Below, piece after piece: positions 44,369 through 56,081 of a stretch of 64,000 nt of DNA. This stretch comes from Azospirillum brasilense. GTDB taxonomy: Bacteria > Pseudomonadota > Alphaproteobacteria > Azospirillales > Azospirillaceae. The stretch covers positions 2,853,501-2,917,500 of the forward strand of contig NZ_CP032345.1 of assembly GCF_005222205.1 (NCBI RefSeq), given 5' to 3'. The notes under the pieces were generated by a model that had not been told where the DNA came from, did no database searches, and was given only the letters and a program-made list of their open reading frames with translations. How positions within the stretch are numbered: the first letter of the stretch is position 1; every line of letters starts with the position of its first letter. Both the position numbers and the translations under genes were made by a program.

Positions 44369-45244
44369 ATGGCTGTTCTCGTCGATAAGAACACGAAGGT
44401 GATCTGCCAGGGCTTCACCGGCGCCCAGGGCACCTTCCATTCCGAGCAGGCGATCGCCTACGGCACCAAGATGGTCGGCGGCGTCACCCCGGGCAAGGGC
44501 GGCACTAAGCACCTCGACCTGCCGGTCTTCGACACGGTGGCCGACGCGGTCGAGAAGACCGGCGCCAACGCCAGCGTCATCTACGTGCCGCCGCCCTTCG
44601 CGGCCGACGCCATCCTGGAGGCGATCGACGCCGAGATCCCGCTGGTGGTGTGCATCACCGAGGGCATCCCGGTGCTCGACATGGTGCGCGTCAAGCGCGC
44701 GCTGGGCAACTCCAAGACCCGGCTGATCGGGCCGAACTGCCCGGGCATCATCACGCCCGACGAGTGCAAGATCGGCATCATGCCGGGCCACATCCACAAG
44801 CGCGGCAAGATCGGCATCGTCTCGCGCTCGGGCACGCTGACCTACGAGGCGGTGGCGCAGACCACCGCGGCGGGGCTGGGCCAGACGACCTGCATCGGCA
44901 TCGGCGGCGACCCGGTCAACGGGACGAACTTCGTGGACAGCCTGGAGCTGTTCCTGAAGGACCCGGAGACCGAGGGCATCATCATGATCGGCGAGATCGG
45001 CGGTGACGCCGAGGTCAAGGGCGCGGAGTTCATCCGCGACTCCGGGACCAAGAAGCCGGTCGTCGGCTTCATCGCCGGGCGCACCGCGCCTCCGGGCCGC
45101 CGCATGGGCCACGCCGGCGCGGTGATCTCCGGCGGCAACGACACCGCCGACTTCAAGATCGAGTTCATGAAGTCCGTCGGCATCGCCGTCGCCGACAGCC
45201 CCGCGAGCCTGGGTTCCACCATGCTCAAGGTCTTCAAGGGCTGA
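44369..45244 (+). CDS. sucD: succinyl-CoA synthetase alpha subunit
   Basis: A 291-residue subunit. The phosphohistidine is His248 in [14 protein letters not shown]; CoA-binding [18 protein letters not shown] and [11 protein letters not shown] are present. Begins one base after the sucC stop. A GCAA-loop hairpin with T-run ends the operon. Confidence 0.94.
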   Translation: MAVLVDKNTKVICQGFTGAQGTFHSEQAIAYGTKMVGGVTPGKGGTKHLDLPVFDTVADAVEKTGANASVIYVPPPFAADAILEAIDAEIPLVVCITEGIPVLDMVRVKRALGNSKTRLIGPNCPGIITPDECKIGIMPGHIHKRGKIGIVSRSGTLTYEAVAQTTAAGLGQTTCIGIGGDPVNGTNFVDSLELFLKDPETEGIIMIGEIGGDAEVKGAEFIRDSGTKKPVVGFIAGRTAPPGRRMGHAGAVISGGNDTADFKIEFMKSVGIAVADSPASLGSTMLKVFKG

Positions 45245-45283
45245 TCCGTTTCCGTCGCAGTGGTGTTTCCCCGAAGTGACTGG

Positions 45284-45310
45284 CCGCGCCGGCAACGGCG
45301 CGGTTTTCTT
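45284..45310 (+). terminator. terminator of sucCD
   Basis: CCGCGCCG, loop GCAA, CGGCGCGG, then TTTTCTTT. Confidence 0.85.
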
Positions 45311-45478
45311 TGTTGTGTATTCGGGCAGGGGAGGGGGCTGTTTCCGCAATGTGGAAAGCTGATAAAGAGGCGTTGCGGCGAGTGGTCTGACCAGTCATCT
45401 TGGTCTTGCACAGGGTGCTTCACCCTTTGTATCGGGCGGGTTGTTGCTCTGCATTTATGCGAGCCTCTCGAAATCACT

Positions 45479-45510
45479 GGCCGTGCTGGCAACAGCACGG
45501 CCATTTTTTT
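45479..45510 (+). terminator. second, orphan terminator in sucD-lysR gap
   Basis: GGCCGTGCTG, loop GCAA, CAGCACGGCC, then ATTTTTTT. It points along the plus strand but no plus-strand gene precedes it after the sucD terminator; a small RNA between 45311 and 45478 is possible. Confidence 0.75.
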
Positions 45511-45514
45511 GCTC

Positions 45515-46402
45515 TTACCGATCGATTGTCCGGGCAAGGGTGAGGAAGCCGGCGATGTAGTCCACGCCCTCCTCGCCGCGGCGGACGCCGAGATGAATGC
45601 TCTTGCCGATCCCCTCGCTGCCCAGCCGCAGGCTGCGGACGGGTAGGCCGGCGCCGTCCTCCCGCACCAGCCAGTCCGGCAGAACGGTGACCCCGCGCCG
45701 GGCGGCGACGAGCTGGAGCATCAGGTCCGTCGACTCCGCGGTCTTGTGACGACGCGGCCGGCAATGGGCGGGGACGAGGAAGCGGGTGTAGACGTCCAGC
45801 CGTTCCAGGCTGACCGGGACCGTGATCAACTCCTCCGCACGCAGGTCTTCGGGCTGCGCCGCGCCACGCTCGGCCAGCGGATGCGTCTCGTGCACAACGA
45901 GGACGAGTTCGTAGTCGAAGACCGGCGTGAACAGGACGTCGGCGGTCTCGATGGGGTCGGGCGTGATCAGCAGATCAATCTCGTTGTCGAGCAGCGCAGC
46001 CAAGCCGTCGAAGCGGAAGGCGGTACGGACCTCGAAATCCACGTCCGGCCAGTGCGTGAGATAGCTGGCGGTCATCCGCATCAGCCAAGCCTGGCAGGGA
46101 TGGCATTCCATGCCCACCCGGAAGGCTCCGCGGCGGCCCGATGCGAAATCGGCGAGAACCCGTTCGGCGTGCTCGAACTGCGGCAGCAGGCGTTGCGCCA
46201 GGACCAGAAGATGCTGCCCAGCCTGGGTGAAGCGGAGGCTCCGCCCCTTCTTCGTCCAGACCTCCACGCCGCAACGCTCCTCGAACTTGCGCACCGTGTG
46301 GCTCAGCGCCGACTGGCTGAGGTTTAGGCGTTCGGCAGCGGCGGTGACGCCGCCCACCCGGTCTACTTCCCGCAGGATCGTGAGAATCTGACGGTCAAGC
46401 AT
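45515..46402 (-). CDS. LysR-type regulator, MetR-like
   Basis: A 295-residue regulator. Helix-turn-helix around GVTAAAERLNLSQSALSHTV; the effector domain starts FRVGMECHPCQAWLM, very like MetR, whose ligand is homocysteine, and continues DLLITPDPI and FDYELVLVV. It is divergent from an MFS transporter gene and likely controls it; a link to methionine metabolism (metY at 710) is possible. Dyads in the 104-bp gap fit LysR binding. Confidence 0.87.
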   Translation of the reverse strand: MLDRQILTILREVDRVGGVTAAAERLNLSQSALSHTVRKFEERCGVEVWTKKGRSLRFTQAGQHLLVLAQRLLPQFEHAERVLADFASGRRGAFRVGMECHPCQAWLMRMTASYLTHWPDVDFEVRTAFRFDGLAALLDNEIDLLITPDPIETADVLFTPVFDYELVLVVHETHPLAERGAAQPEDLRAEELITVPVSLERLDVYTRFLVPAHCRPRRHKTAESTDLMLQLVAARRGVTVLPDWLVREDGAGLPVRSLRLGSEGIGKSIHLGVRRGEEGVDYIAGFLTLARTIDR

Positions 46403-46412
46403 TCATGATCTC

Positions 46413-46434
46413 TGTTCATCCAATCATGAGAACA
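46413..46434. promoter_or_regulatory. candidate LysR binding dyad
   Basis: TGTTC-N12-GAACA between the divergent regulator and transporter genes; ATTCATGAT-like motifs repeat on both sides. Confidence 0.4.
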
Positions 46435-46506
46435 TACCATTTTCATTCATGATGGCGGGTCGGTAGGTGTGGGGCAACCATCACTGAGCGATTTCCGGAC
46501 ACCGTC

Positions 46507-47724
46507 ATGAGCCAAGCCGACAGCAACCCTTACACGCATGGTCCTTACGCGCATGGGACGGCGAACGTTCTGCGGCTGGCCACAGCGCAGGCGCTGGCCG
46601 GCGCCAACGCGGTGGTCGTCTACGCGACGGGGGCCATCGTCGGGAACACGCTGGCGCCCAGCCCAGCGCTGGCCACTCTGCCGCTCTCCGTCTTCGTTGT
46701 GGGCATGGCGGTCTGCACCATTCCCGCCGGGGCCATCGCCCGACGGTTTGGGCGTCGGGCCGCCTTCCTGGCGGGGACTGGCTGCGGCGTGCTCGTCGGG
46801 CTGCTCTCCGCCCTGGCGGTGCTTCTGGGGAGCTTTTGGCTGTTTTGCGCAGCGATGGTCCCCGGGGGCGCCTACGCTGCCGTGGTCCTGTCCTTCCGCT
46901 TCGCCGCCACCGATTGCGTCGAACCGGAGCGGCGGCCGAGAGCCATGTCGGCGGTGATGGCCGGCGGGGTGTTCGCCGGGGTCATCGGACCGCAGCTCGT
47001 CACCGTCACCATGGATGTCTGGCCGCCGCACCTGTTCCTGGCGACCTTCCTAGCCCAGGCCGCCGTGGCGGCGGTGTCCGCGCTGGTGCTGATCGGCGTG
47101 CGGCTGCCGATGCCGACCGCGGCGGAGTCCGCCGGGGGACGACCGCTCGGCGTCATTGTCCGCCAGCCGCGATTCCTCACCGCCGTGCTGTGCGGGGTTG
47201 TCTCCTATCTTCTGATGAACTTCATCATGACGGCGGCCCCGCTGGCGATGCGGCTGTGCGGCCTGTCGCAGGAGGTGTCAAACCTCGGTCTGCAGTGGCA
47301 TGTGATCGCCATGTACGCCCCGAGCTTCGTCACCGGGCGGCTGGTTGAGCGCTTCGGCGCGTCTCGCATCGTGTTCGCCGGCTTGGGCCTGATCGCCGCC
47401 TCCGCCGTGGTCGGGCTGGGGGGCGTCGACGTGGCGCATTTCTGGGTCAGCCTGATCCTGCTGGGGGTCGGCTGGAACTTCGGCTTCCTCGGGGCCTCCA
47501 CGCTCGTTCTGGCGTGCCACCGCCCGGAGGAGAAGACGCAGGTGCAGTCGCTCAACGACTTCATCGTGTTCGGCACGATGGCCCTGGGGTCCTTCGCGTC
47601 CGGCGGGCTGCTGGCGGCGTTCGGTTGGGATTCGGTGCTCTGGGTGTCCTTCGTGCCGCTGGCGGCGGCCATCGCGGCGCTTGCCATCACGGCCTCCTCC
47701 CGCGCCGCGTCCGCGACCGCCTGA
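46507..47724 (+). CDS. MFS transporter of unknown substrate
   Basis: A 405-residue, about 12-segment inner-membrane protein (YNFM-like arrangement). After TM2 the loop is AGAIARRFGRRAAFLAG, the general MFS motif. Divergent from a MetR-like regulator. Substrate unknown; amino acid or sulfur compound export is one guess from the regulator type. Confidence 0.8.
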   Translation: MSQADSNPYTHGPYAHGTANVLRLATAQALAGANAVVVYATGAIVGNTLAPSPALATLPLSVFVVGMAVCTIPAGAIARRFGRRAAFLAGTGCGVLVGLLSALAVLLGSFWLFCAAMVPGGAYAAVVLSFRFAATDCVEPERRPRAMSAVMAGGVFAGVIGPQLVTVTMDVWPPHLFLATFLAQAAVAAVSALVLIGVRLPMPTAAESAGGRPLGVIVRQPRFLTAVLCGVVSYLLMNFIMTAAPLAMRLCGLSQEVSNLGLQWHVIAMYAPSFVTGRLVERFGASRIVFAGLGLIAASAVVGLGGVDVAHFWVSLILLGVGWNFGFLGASTLVLACHRPEEKTQVQSLNDFIVFGTMALGSFASGGLLAAFGWDSVLWVSFVPLAAAIAALAITASSRAASATA

Positions 47725-48089
47725 TGTCGGTCGACGCCTCGCTCATCCGGTCGTGAGAACGCCATGAGCCCCGCCCACGAGGCGGGGCTGACCCTCTCGG
47801 CCGTCCGGTTTTCCAAAGCCAGAAAAATTTTTGGATGAAAAGCGCGACGCGGCAAAAGTTCGTGTTGCCAACAATCATGTCTCTGGCATACCATATGCCG
47901 TATCTGGAGCGCCACGAACGCAGGGACGGCGTGACCGGCTCTCCAGCTCATCATTGAAGCATGACTCGCATCGGCACGGAACAAGGCCGCCCATGACGCG
48001 GCGATGCGGACGCTCGCTCGGACACCGCCTCGCCGGCTCAAGGGGACCCTCATGCCCGGTATCAAAGCGTCGCAATCCCACGGGAGGGA
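47725..48089. other. control region before OFA2
   Basis: 365 bp with a GC hairpin after the MFS gene (AGCCCCGCC/GGCGGGGCT, 47768-47790, no U-run) and one regulon operator at 47884. No gene seen. Confidence 0.55.
47884..47900. promoter_or_regulatory. GntR-type operator h (OFA2)
   Basis: TGGCATACCA, one base, then ATGCCG as a weak third half-site. About 190 bp before the OFA2 start. Confidence 0.6.
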
Positions 48090-49439
48090 ATGATGGTTGG
48101 ATCGACAGAATCCCAGAGGCCAGCTTTTAACAGTTCCGGCGGCTCGCAGGCGCCCATTTCCGAAGGCGCGCGCTGGATGCAGATCGTCGTCGGCATCGTC
48201 TGCATGGTCGCCGCGGCCAACATCCAGTATGCCTGGACGCTCTTCGTGCCGGAAATCCAGGCCACCCATGGCTGGACCCGCGCCTCGATCCAGACCGCCT
48301 TCACCGTCTTCGTCGTCGTCCAGACCTGGCTGACCCCCATCGAAGGCTACTTCATCGACCGCTACGGCCCCCGCGCCATCGTCGCCTTCGGCGGCGTGAT
48401 GACCGGCCTCTCCTGGATCATCGACAGCTACGCCGGCTCGCTCGGCATGCTCTATGTCGGTTCGGCCATCGGCGGCATCGGCGTCGGCTGCGTCTACGCC
48501 ACCTGCGTCAACAGCGCGCTCAAGTGGTTCCCGGACAAGCGCGGCCTCGCCGTCGGTCTGACCGCGGGCGGCTATGGCGCCGGCTCGGCCGTGACGATCC
48601 TGCCGATCGCCAACATGATCCACTCCTCGGGCTATCAGGCGACCTTCTTCTGGTTCGGCCTGCTGCAGGGCACGATCATCCTCATCGCCGCCTTCTTCCT
48701 GCGCGCCCCGCAGAAGGATCAGGTGAAGGCCTCGACCAAAGTCCTGCAGTCCCGCCGCGACTACACGCTGAAGGAAGCGCTGCAGACGCCGGTCTTCTGG
48801 GTCATGATGCTGATGTTCATCTGCACCGTGTCGGGCGGTCTGATGGCGGTGGCCCAGCTCGGCGTGATCGCCCACGATCTGGGCGTGAAGGAAGCCCCGA
48901 TCAGCCTGTTCGGCATCACCATGGCGGCGCTGCCCTTCGCGCTGATGCTCGACCGCGTGATGAACGGTATTTCCCGTCCGCTGTTCGGCTTCGTCTCCGA
49001 CCACATCGGCCGTGAAGCGACCATGTTCATCGCCTTCACCTTCGAAGGCCTCGGCATCCTGATGCTCAGCCGCTTCGGCCACGACCCGATCATGTTCCTG
49101 ATCCTGTCGGGTCTGGTGTTCCTGGCCTGGGGCGAAGTGTACAGCCTGTTCAGCGCGACCTCGGCGGACACCTTCGGCACCAAGCACGCGGCGAAGATCT
49201 ACGGCGTGCTGTACTGCGCCAAGGGCGTCGCGGCGCTGCTGGTCCCGCTGGGCAACCTGCTGATGGAAGCCACCGGCACCTGGGCGACCGTGCTCTACAT
49301 CTGCGCCACCATGGACCTCATCGCGGCCTTCTGCGCCATCGCGGTCCTGCGGCCCATGTTGCGCAAGCATCATGCCCGCAACGCCGAACTCGCCGCCCAG
49401 CAGGGTGCGGGTGGGCTGGCGGTGCAGCCCGGCCACTGA
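48090..49439 (+). CDS. OFA-family oxalate/formate antiporter 2
   Basis: A 449-residue MFS protein of the OFA family, more divergent than the other two copies. Family segments are NIQYAWTLFVPEIQ, GCVYATCVNSALKWF, MNGISRPLFGFVSDHIG and LYCAKGVAALLVP (Lys). It should exchange oxalate for formate. GGGAGGGA precedes the ATG; a second ATG follows directly. Strong terminator downstream. Confidence 0.88.
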   Translation: MMVGSTESQRPAFNSSGGSQAPISEGARWMQIVVGIVCMVAAANIQYAWTLFVPEIQATHGWTRASIQTAFTVFVVVQTWLTPIEGYFIDRYGPRAIVAFGGVMTGLSWIIDSYAGSLGMLYVGSAIGGIGVGCVYATCVNSALKWFPDKRGLAVGLTAGGYGAGSAVTILPIANMIHSSGYQATFFWFGLLQGTIILIAAFFLRAPQKDQVKASTKVLQSRRDYTLKEALQTPVFWVMMLMFICTVSGGLMAVAQLGVIAHDLGVKEAPISLFGITMAALPFALMLDRVMNGISRPLFGFVSDHIGREATMFIAFTFEGLGILMLSRFGHDPIMFLILSGLVFLAWGEVYSLFSATSADTFGTKHAAKIYGVLYCAKGVAALLVPLGNLLMEATGTWATVLYICATMDLIAAFCAIAVLRPMLRKHHARNAELAAQQGAGGLAVQPGH

Positions 49440-49491
49440 TCGGCCCGCGAAGCTTCAGTTTCTTGTCTCGGACGACTTTATCTCGGATGAC

Positions 49492-49527
49492 GGCCGCCGC
49501 GCGCACCCCGCGCGGCGGCCTTCTTTC
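49492..49527 (+). terminator. terminator of OFA2
   Basis: GGCCGCCGCGCG and CGCGCGGCGGCC arms with a 5-nt loop, then TTCTTTC. Confidence 0.8.
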
Positions 49528-49714
49528 ATTCCAGGAAGAAGGGACGGTTGTGGCCCTCGCCGGACTGGTTGAAGCGGTCCGACGACCACAGGCCGTCCGG
49601 CTGCTCGTCCTGCGGATCGGAATTCCACTCGTCGTCCTCCCGCATCAGCAGGGTGAGGCCATGGCCCATCAGGCCGGCCAGGGCGACGAAGGCGATCAGT
49701 TGGGACTCGAGCAT
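49526..49714 (-). CDS. small membrane protein in the oxalate regulon
   Basis: A 62-residue protein starting MLESQLIAFVALAGLMGHGL, one membrane helix, then an acidic tail with conserved-looking Trp and Phe residues (EWNSDP, GLWSSDRFNQ, NRPFFLE). GGAG is well placed before the ATG, and a TGGTATACCA-type operator lies about 90 bp upstream. It may be an accessory subunit of a transporter. No family recognised. Confidence 0.6.
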   Translation of the reverse strand: MLESQLIAFVALAGLMGHGLTLLMREDDEWNSDPQDEQPDGLWSSDRFNQSGEGHNRPFFLE

Positions 49715-49800
49715 GGGACGGGCTCCGGGCACTCGGGAGGGGGCTTTGTTTTTTGTTGTGATGCAGCATAGCGGGCCGGCTCAGGCTGCGCAATAGGATT

Positions 49801-49824
49801 TTGTATACCAGATAATGGATACCA
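49801..49824. promoter_or_regulatory. GntR-type operator i (small membrane protein)
   Basis: TTGTATACCA and, eight bases later, ATACCA (in GGATACCA). Lies between the small minus-strand gene and the TPP riboswitch, so thiC control is also conceivable. Confidence 0.55.
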
Positions 49825-49924
49825 GAAGCACGCCAACTGCATTGATCGGGTGGGATTCGCCGTGAATAGCGCCGTGAATAGCGTTGACGTGGGTGGGGCG
49901 GATGGTTCAGCATGGCGACGTTCC

Positions 49925-51986
<2,062 letters not shown>

Positions 51987-52083
51987 CGTCCGAATCGAAA
52001 AGGGGGCGCCCTCGCGGGCACCCCCTCGCTTCGGCTCCTTCCCCAAGGCGGGGGGAGGGGAAGAGAGCGTCAGGACATGGCCT

Positions 52084-53382
52084 TTACGCGTCGGCCGTCA
52101 CGCTCCGGCCGCTGTGCGCACCCAGCGACTCGGCGGCCATGCGGTTGCGCATCGGACGCAGGACGAAGAGCGCCAGGACCGCGGCCAGCGCGTTGACCGC
52201 GGCGGCCAGCAGGAAGACGGCGTGCCAGCTTCCTGTCGCGTCGGCGATGATGTTGGCGAAGGGGATCAGCAGCGCCGCCGTGCCCTTGGCCGTGTAAAGC
52301 AGCCCGGCGTTGCTCGCCGCGAACTTCGACCCGAAGGTGTCGGCGCAGCAGGCCGGGAACAGGCTGTAGATCTCGCCCCAGGCGAAGAAGACCAGACCGG
52401 TCAGCAGCACGAAGGCCACAGGGTCGCGGCCGTAGAGGCTGAGCGCGACGATGCCCACCGCCTCGATGGCGAAGGCGATGAACATGGTGTTCTCGCGCCC
52501 GATGTGGTCGGACACCCAGCCGAAGAAGGGGCGGGTCAGCCCGTTCAGCACGCGGTCGATCGACAGGGCGAAGGTCAAAGCGGGCAGGGTCAGGCCGAGG
52601 ATGCTGACCGGCGCGTGGGCCAGCCCGAAATCCTGGGCGATCGGGCCGAGCTGCGCCGTTGCCATCAGCCCGCCGCCGGCCACCATGACGAACATGGCGT
52701 ACATGACCCAGAAGACCGGCGTGCGGACCATCTGGCTCGGCGTGTATTGCCGCTGCGCGGGCGGGGCGGCGAAGCCGCCGCGGGCGAGGGGAGCGGAGGG
52801 CGGGGCGACCAGCAGCCAGGCGAGCCCGAAGACCACCAGCCCCTGGCCCAGACCGAAGGCCATGAAGGTCGCCTCGTAGCCCGAGGTCTCGATCATCGTG
52901 GCGATGGGCACCACCGTCAGGGCGGAGCCGGCGCCGAAGCCCGCCGCGGTGATGCCGGCCGCCAGACCGCGCCGGTCGGGGAACCATTTCAGCGCGTTGC
53001 CCACGCAGGTGCCGTAGACGGCGCCCGCCCCGATGCCGCCGATGGCCGCCGCGACGTAGAGTACGAGCAGCGAGTCCGCCACCGCGTTCAGCGCCCAGGA
53101 GGCGGCGCAGAGCACCGAGCCGAACAGTACGACGATCCGCGGGCCGAAGCGGTCGACGAACCAGCCCTCGACGGGCACCAGCCATGTTTCGGTGACGATG
53201 AAGATGGTGAAGGCCACCTGGATGGCCGCACGGCCCCAGCCGTGCTTGTCGTCGATGGGTTCGACGAAGAGGGTCCACCCGTACTGGAGATTGGCGATCA
53301 TCGACATGCAGATGACGCCGGCAAGCAACTGCATCCAACGCCCGCCGACAGGCAGGGCGCTCCGCGCACCGGTTTGGCGCAT
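52084..53382 (-). CDS. OFA-family oxalate/formate antiporter 3
   Basis: A 432-residue close paralogue of the transporter at 29272-30573; long stretches such as NLQYGWTLFVEPID and GTCVGNALKWFPDRRG are identical. GGGAGGAA precedes the ATG at 53382; the longer frame upstream is not supported. It lies last in the minus-strand gcl-hyi-glxR-ttuD group but has its own operator. Its place with glyoxylate genes may mean it carries oxalate, glyoxylate or a related acid. Confidence 0.87.
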   Translation of the reverse strand: MRQTGARSALPVGGRWMQLLAGVICMSMIANLQYGWTLFVEPIDDKHGWGRAAIQVAFTIFIVTETWLVPVEGWFVDRFGPRIVVLFGSVLCAASWALNAVADSLLVLYVAAAIGGIGAGAVYGTCVGNALKWFPDRRGLAAGITAAGFGAGSALTVVPIATMIETSGYEATFMAFGLGQGLVVFGLAWLLVAPPSAPLARGGFAAPPAQRQYTPSQMVRTPVFWVMYAMFVMVAGGGLMATAQLGPIAQDFGLAHAPVSILGLTLPALTFALSIDRVLNGLTRPFFGWVSDHIGRENTMFIAFAIEAVGIVALSLYGRDPVAFVLLTGLVFFAWGEIYSLFPACCADTFGSKFAASNAGLLYTAKGTAALLIPFANIIADATGSWHAVFLLAAAVNALAAVLALFVLRPMRNRMAAESLGAHSGRSVTADA

Positions 53383-53498
53383 ATGGTTCCTCCCGGATGG
53401 GTCCGCTATCTCGTTTTTGTCCTGGCGCGCGCGGGGTGCGTTCGGTGCCCGACCGCTTCGCTTTGTCCTTCGAACGGGCCTGTCTGGTTGCATGATGT

Positions 53499-53508
53499 TG
53501 GCATGCCA
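53499..53508. promoter_or_regulatory. GntR-type operator j (OFA3)
   Basis: TGGCATGCCA, 117 bp upstream of the OFA3 start. Confidence 0.5.
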
Positions 53509-53637
53509 GACGCCGTATTCGTGATGCCTTGACGATGAGTGTGGCGGATAATCCGTGGAGTCAGCAACAAATTTTCGTGAGCGGGCGCCGCTCTGGCCAT
53601 AAGTGATATATTAAATCGGCCGGCGGCGCCCCGCCCT

Positions 53638-54900
53638 TCAAAGGACCAGGACGGCGCGGAAGTCGTTGACGTTGGTCAGGGTCGGTCCGGTCACCAGCAG
53701 GTCGCCGAGCGCGCTGAAGAAGCTGTAGCCGTCGTTGTCGGCCAAGCGCTCCTTGGCATTGACGCCGGCCTCGGCGGCGCGGGCCAGCGTGTCGGGGGCG
53801 AGCAGGGCGCCGGCGTTGTCCTCCGTCCCGTCGATGCCGTCGGTGTCGGCGGCCAGGGCGTGGACGCCCTTCATCCCGTCCAGTGCCACGGTCAGCGCCA
53901 GCAGGAACTCGGCGTTGCGTCCGCCGCGGCCCTTGCCGCGCACGGTCACCGTGGTCTCGCCGCCGGAGAGCAGGACGCAGGGCTTGGCCGCCGGCTGGTC
54001 GTGCTCGACGATCTGGCGGGCGATGCCGGCGTGGACGAGCGCCACCTCGCGCGACTCACCCTCCAGCGCGTTGCCGAGGATGACGGGGGTGACGCCGGCC
54101 TTGCGGGCGACCTCCGCCGCGCGTTCCAGCGCCATTTGCGGGGTGGCGACGAGGATCGTGCTGACGCGCTCCAGCCGCGGGTCGCCGGGCTTCGGGCTCT
54201 CGTCGCGCCCGGCCAGCAGATGGTCCATGACCGGTTGCGGCGGGGTGATGCCGTACTTCTCCAGCACGGCCAGCGCGTCGGCGTAGCTGGTCGGGTCGGG
54301 CACGGTGGGGCCGGAGGCGATCACCGACAGGTCGTCGCCCGGCACGTCGGAGATGACCAGCGAGACCACCCGCGCCTTGGTCGCCGCGGCCAGCCGTCCG
54401 CCCTTGATGGCGGACAGGTGCTTGCGCACGCAGTTCATCTCGGTGATGTTCGCGCCGGAGCGGAGCAGCGCCTTGGACACCGCCTGCTTGTCGGCCATCG
54501 AGATTCCGGGGGCCGGCAGGGCGAGCAGGGCGGAGCCGCCGCCGGAGATCAGGCAGAGCATCAGGTCGTCGGGGCCGAGCGACGCGGCGATGTCGAGAAT
54601 GCGCTTGGCGGCCTGCTGGCCGGCCTCGTCGGGGACGGGATGCGACGCCTCGACCACCTCGATCCGCTCGCAGGGCACGTTGTGGCCGTAGCGGGTGACG
54701 ACCAGACCGGACAGCGGACCCTTCCAGTGATCCTCCACCGCCTTCGCCATGGAGGCCGCGGCCTTGCCGGCACCGACGACGACCGTGCGGCCCTTCGGCG
54801 GTTCCGGAAGATGCGGCGGCACGCACAGCGCCGGCTGCGCCGAAGCGACGGCGGCGCGGAACATGTCGGTCAGGAGCGCGCGGGGGTCGGTGGTCGTCAT
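53638..54900 (-). CDS. ttuD: glycerate 2-kinase (MOFRL family)
   Basis: A 420-residue kinase that turns D-glycerate into 2-phosphoglycerate. VVVGAGKAAASMAKAVE, LCLISGGGSALLALP and the C-terminal MOFRL domain (LLSGGETTVTVRGKGRGGRN) are diagnostic. It ends the glyoxylate route glxR feeds. The start at 54900 gives the usual N-terminus. Confidence 0.93.
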   Translation of the reverse strand: MTTTDPRALLTDMFRAAVASAQPALCVPPHLPEPPKGRTVVVGAGKAAASMAKAVEDHWKGPLSGLVVTRYGHNVPCERIEVVEASHPVPDEAGQQAAKRILDIAASLGPDDLMLCLISGGGSALLALPAPGISMADKQAVSKALLRSGANITEMNCVRKHLSAIKGGRLAAATKARVVSLVISDVPGDDLSVIASGPTVPDPTSYADALAVLEKYGITPPQPVMDHLLAGRDESPKPGDPRLERVSTILVATPQMALERAAEVARKAGVTPVILGNALEGESREVALVHAGIARQIVEHDQPAAKPCVLLSGGETTVTVRGKGRGGRNAEFLLALTVALDGMKGVHALAADTDGIDGTEDNAGALLAPDTLARAAEAGVNAKERLADNDGYSFFSALGDLLVTGPTLTNVNDFRAVLVL

Positions 54901-55055
54901 GGTCTGGTTCTGTCCCTTCCCTAAGCCGCGCCGTTCACCGGCGCCGGTCCTCATGTGCTGGGAATGCTAACGGATTTGGCGCGGGGGGCAATGGGGAGGG
55001 TGAGGGGGATGTGCGTGGCGGTACGTCCGGCACAAGCGCAACCCCCTCACCCCAA

Positions 55056-55078
55056 CCCTCTCCCCAGGGGGGAGAGGG
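55056..55078. repeat. CCCTCTCCCC hairpin element
   Basis: Arms CCCTCTCCCC and GGGGAGAGGG with a 3-nt loop, preceded by CCCCTCACCCCAACC. This resembles a short dispersed intergenic element common in proteobacteria; it lies between glxR and ttuD. Confidence 0.55.
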
Positions 55079-55093
55079 AGATAAAGCGCAGCC

Positions 55094-56002
55094 TCACTCC
55101 GCGGGTTCGGTCACGCGGTGGTTCTGGCCGATCTCGTGGTTGGCGAGCAGCTCCAGCGCGCGGACCATGCCGGAGTGGTCCCAGGCCTTGCCGCCCTGGG
55201 CCGCGCAGGCGTTGAACAGCTCCTGGCAGGTCGCCGTGTTGGGCAGCGACACGCCGAGCGCGCGGGCGCCGGACAGGGCCAGATTCAGGTCCTTCTGGTG
55301 CAGCTCGATGCGGAAGCCCGGATCGAAGGTGCGCTTCACCATGCGCTCGCCGTGCACCTCCAGGATGCGCGAGGAGGCGAAGCCGCCCATCAGGGCCTGA
55401 CGAACCTTCGCCGGGTCGGCGCCGGCCTTGGACGCGAACAGCAGGGCCTCGCCCACCGCCTCGATGGTCAGGGCGACGACGATCTGGTTGGCGACCTTCG
55501 TCGTCTGGCCGTCGCCGTTGCCGCCGACCAGCGTGATGTTCTTGCCCATCTTCTCGAACAGCGGCTTCACCGTCTCGAAGGCCTTGTCGGGACCGCCGAC
55601 CATGATGGTCAGCGAGGCAGCCTTGGCGCCGACCTCGCCGCCGGACACCGGGGCGTCGAGGTAGTCACAACCCAGCTCGTTGATGCGCTGGGCGAAGGCC
55701 TTCGTCTCGATCGGGGAGATGGAGGACATGTCAACCACGATCTTGCCGGCCGACAGACCCTCGGCGACGCCGTTCGGACCGAACAGGGCGGCCTGCACAT
55801 GGGGGGTATCGGGGACCATCGTGAAGACGATGTCGGCCTTCTGCGCCACCTCGCGGCTGGAGCCGCAGGCCGTGGCGCCCTTGGCGAGGAGGTCTTCCGG
55901 GGCCGGGTTGATGTCGTAGACGAACAGGGTGTGGCCGGCGTCGGCCAGATGACCGGCCATGGGGCGGCCCATGATGCCGAGACCGATGAATCCAACGTTC
56001 AT
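55094..56002 (-). CDS. glxR: tartronate semialdehyde reductase
   Basis: A 302-residue beta-hydroxyacid dehydrogenase that reduces tartronate semialdehyde to D-glycerate. The start MNVGFIGLGIMGRPMAGHL is the NAD(P) fold; APVSGGEVGA binds substrate; the catalytic Lys169 is in GQTTKVANQI. It follows hyi by 79 bp. Confidence 0.93.
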   Translation of the reverse strand: MNVGFIGLGIMGRPMAGHLADAGHTLFVYDINPAPEDLLAKGATACGSSREVAQKADIVFTMVPDTPHVQAALFGPNGVAEGLSAGKIVVDMSSISPIETKAFAQRINELGCDYLDAPVSGGEVGAKAASLTIMVGGPDKAFETVKPLFEKMGKNITLVGGNGDGQTTKVANQIVVALTIEAVGEALLFASKAGADPAKVRQALMGGFASSRILEVHGERMVKRTFDPGFRIELHQKDLNLALSGARALGVSLPNTATCQELFNACAAQGGKAWDHSGMVRALELLANHEIGQNHRVTEPAE

Positions 56003-56081
56003 GGCTGTGTCCTCAAATCTTCTGTGTTCGGGCGGTCGAAATGGGGTGGGCGATCAGGTGGCGGCCATTAGGCGGCGGCCC

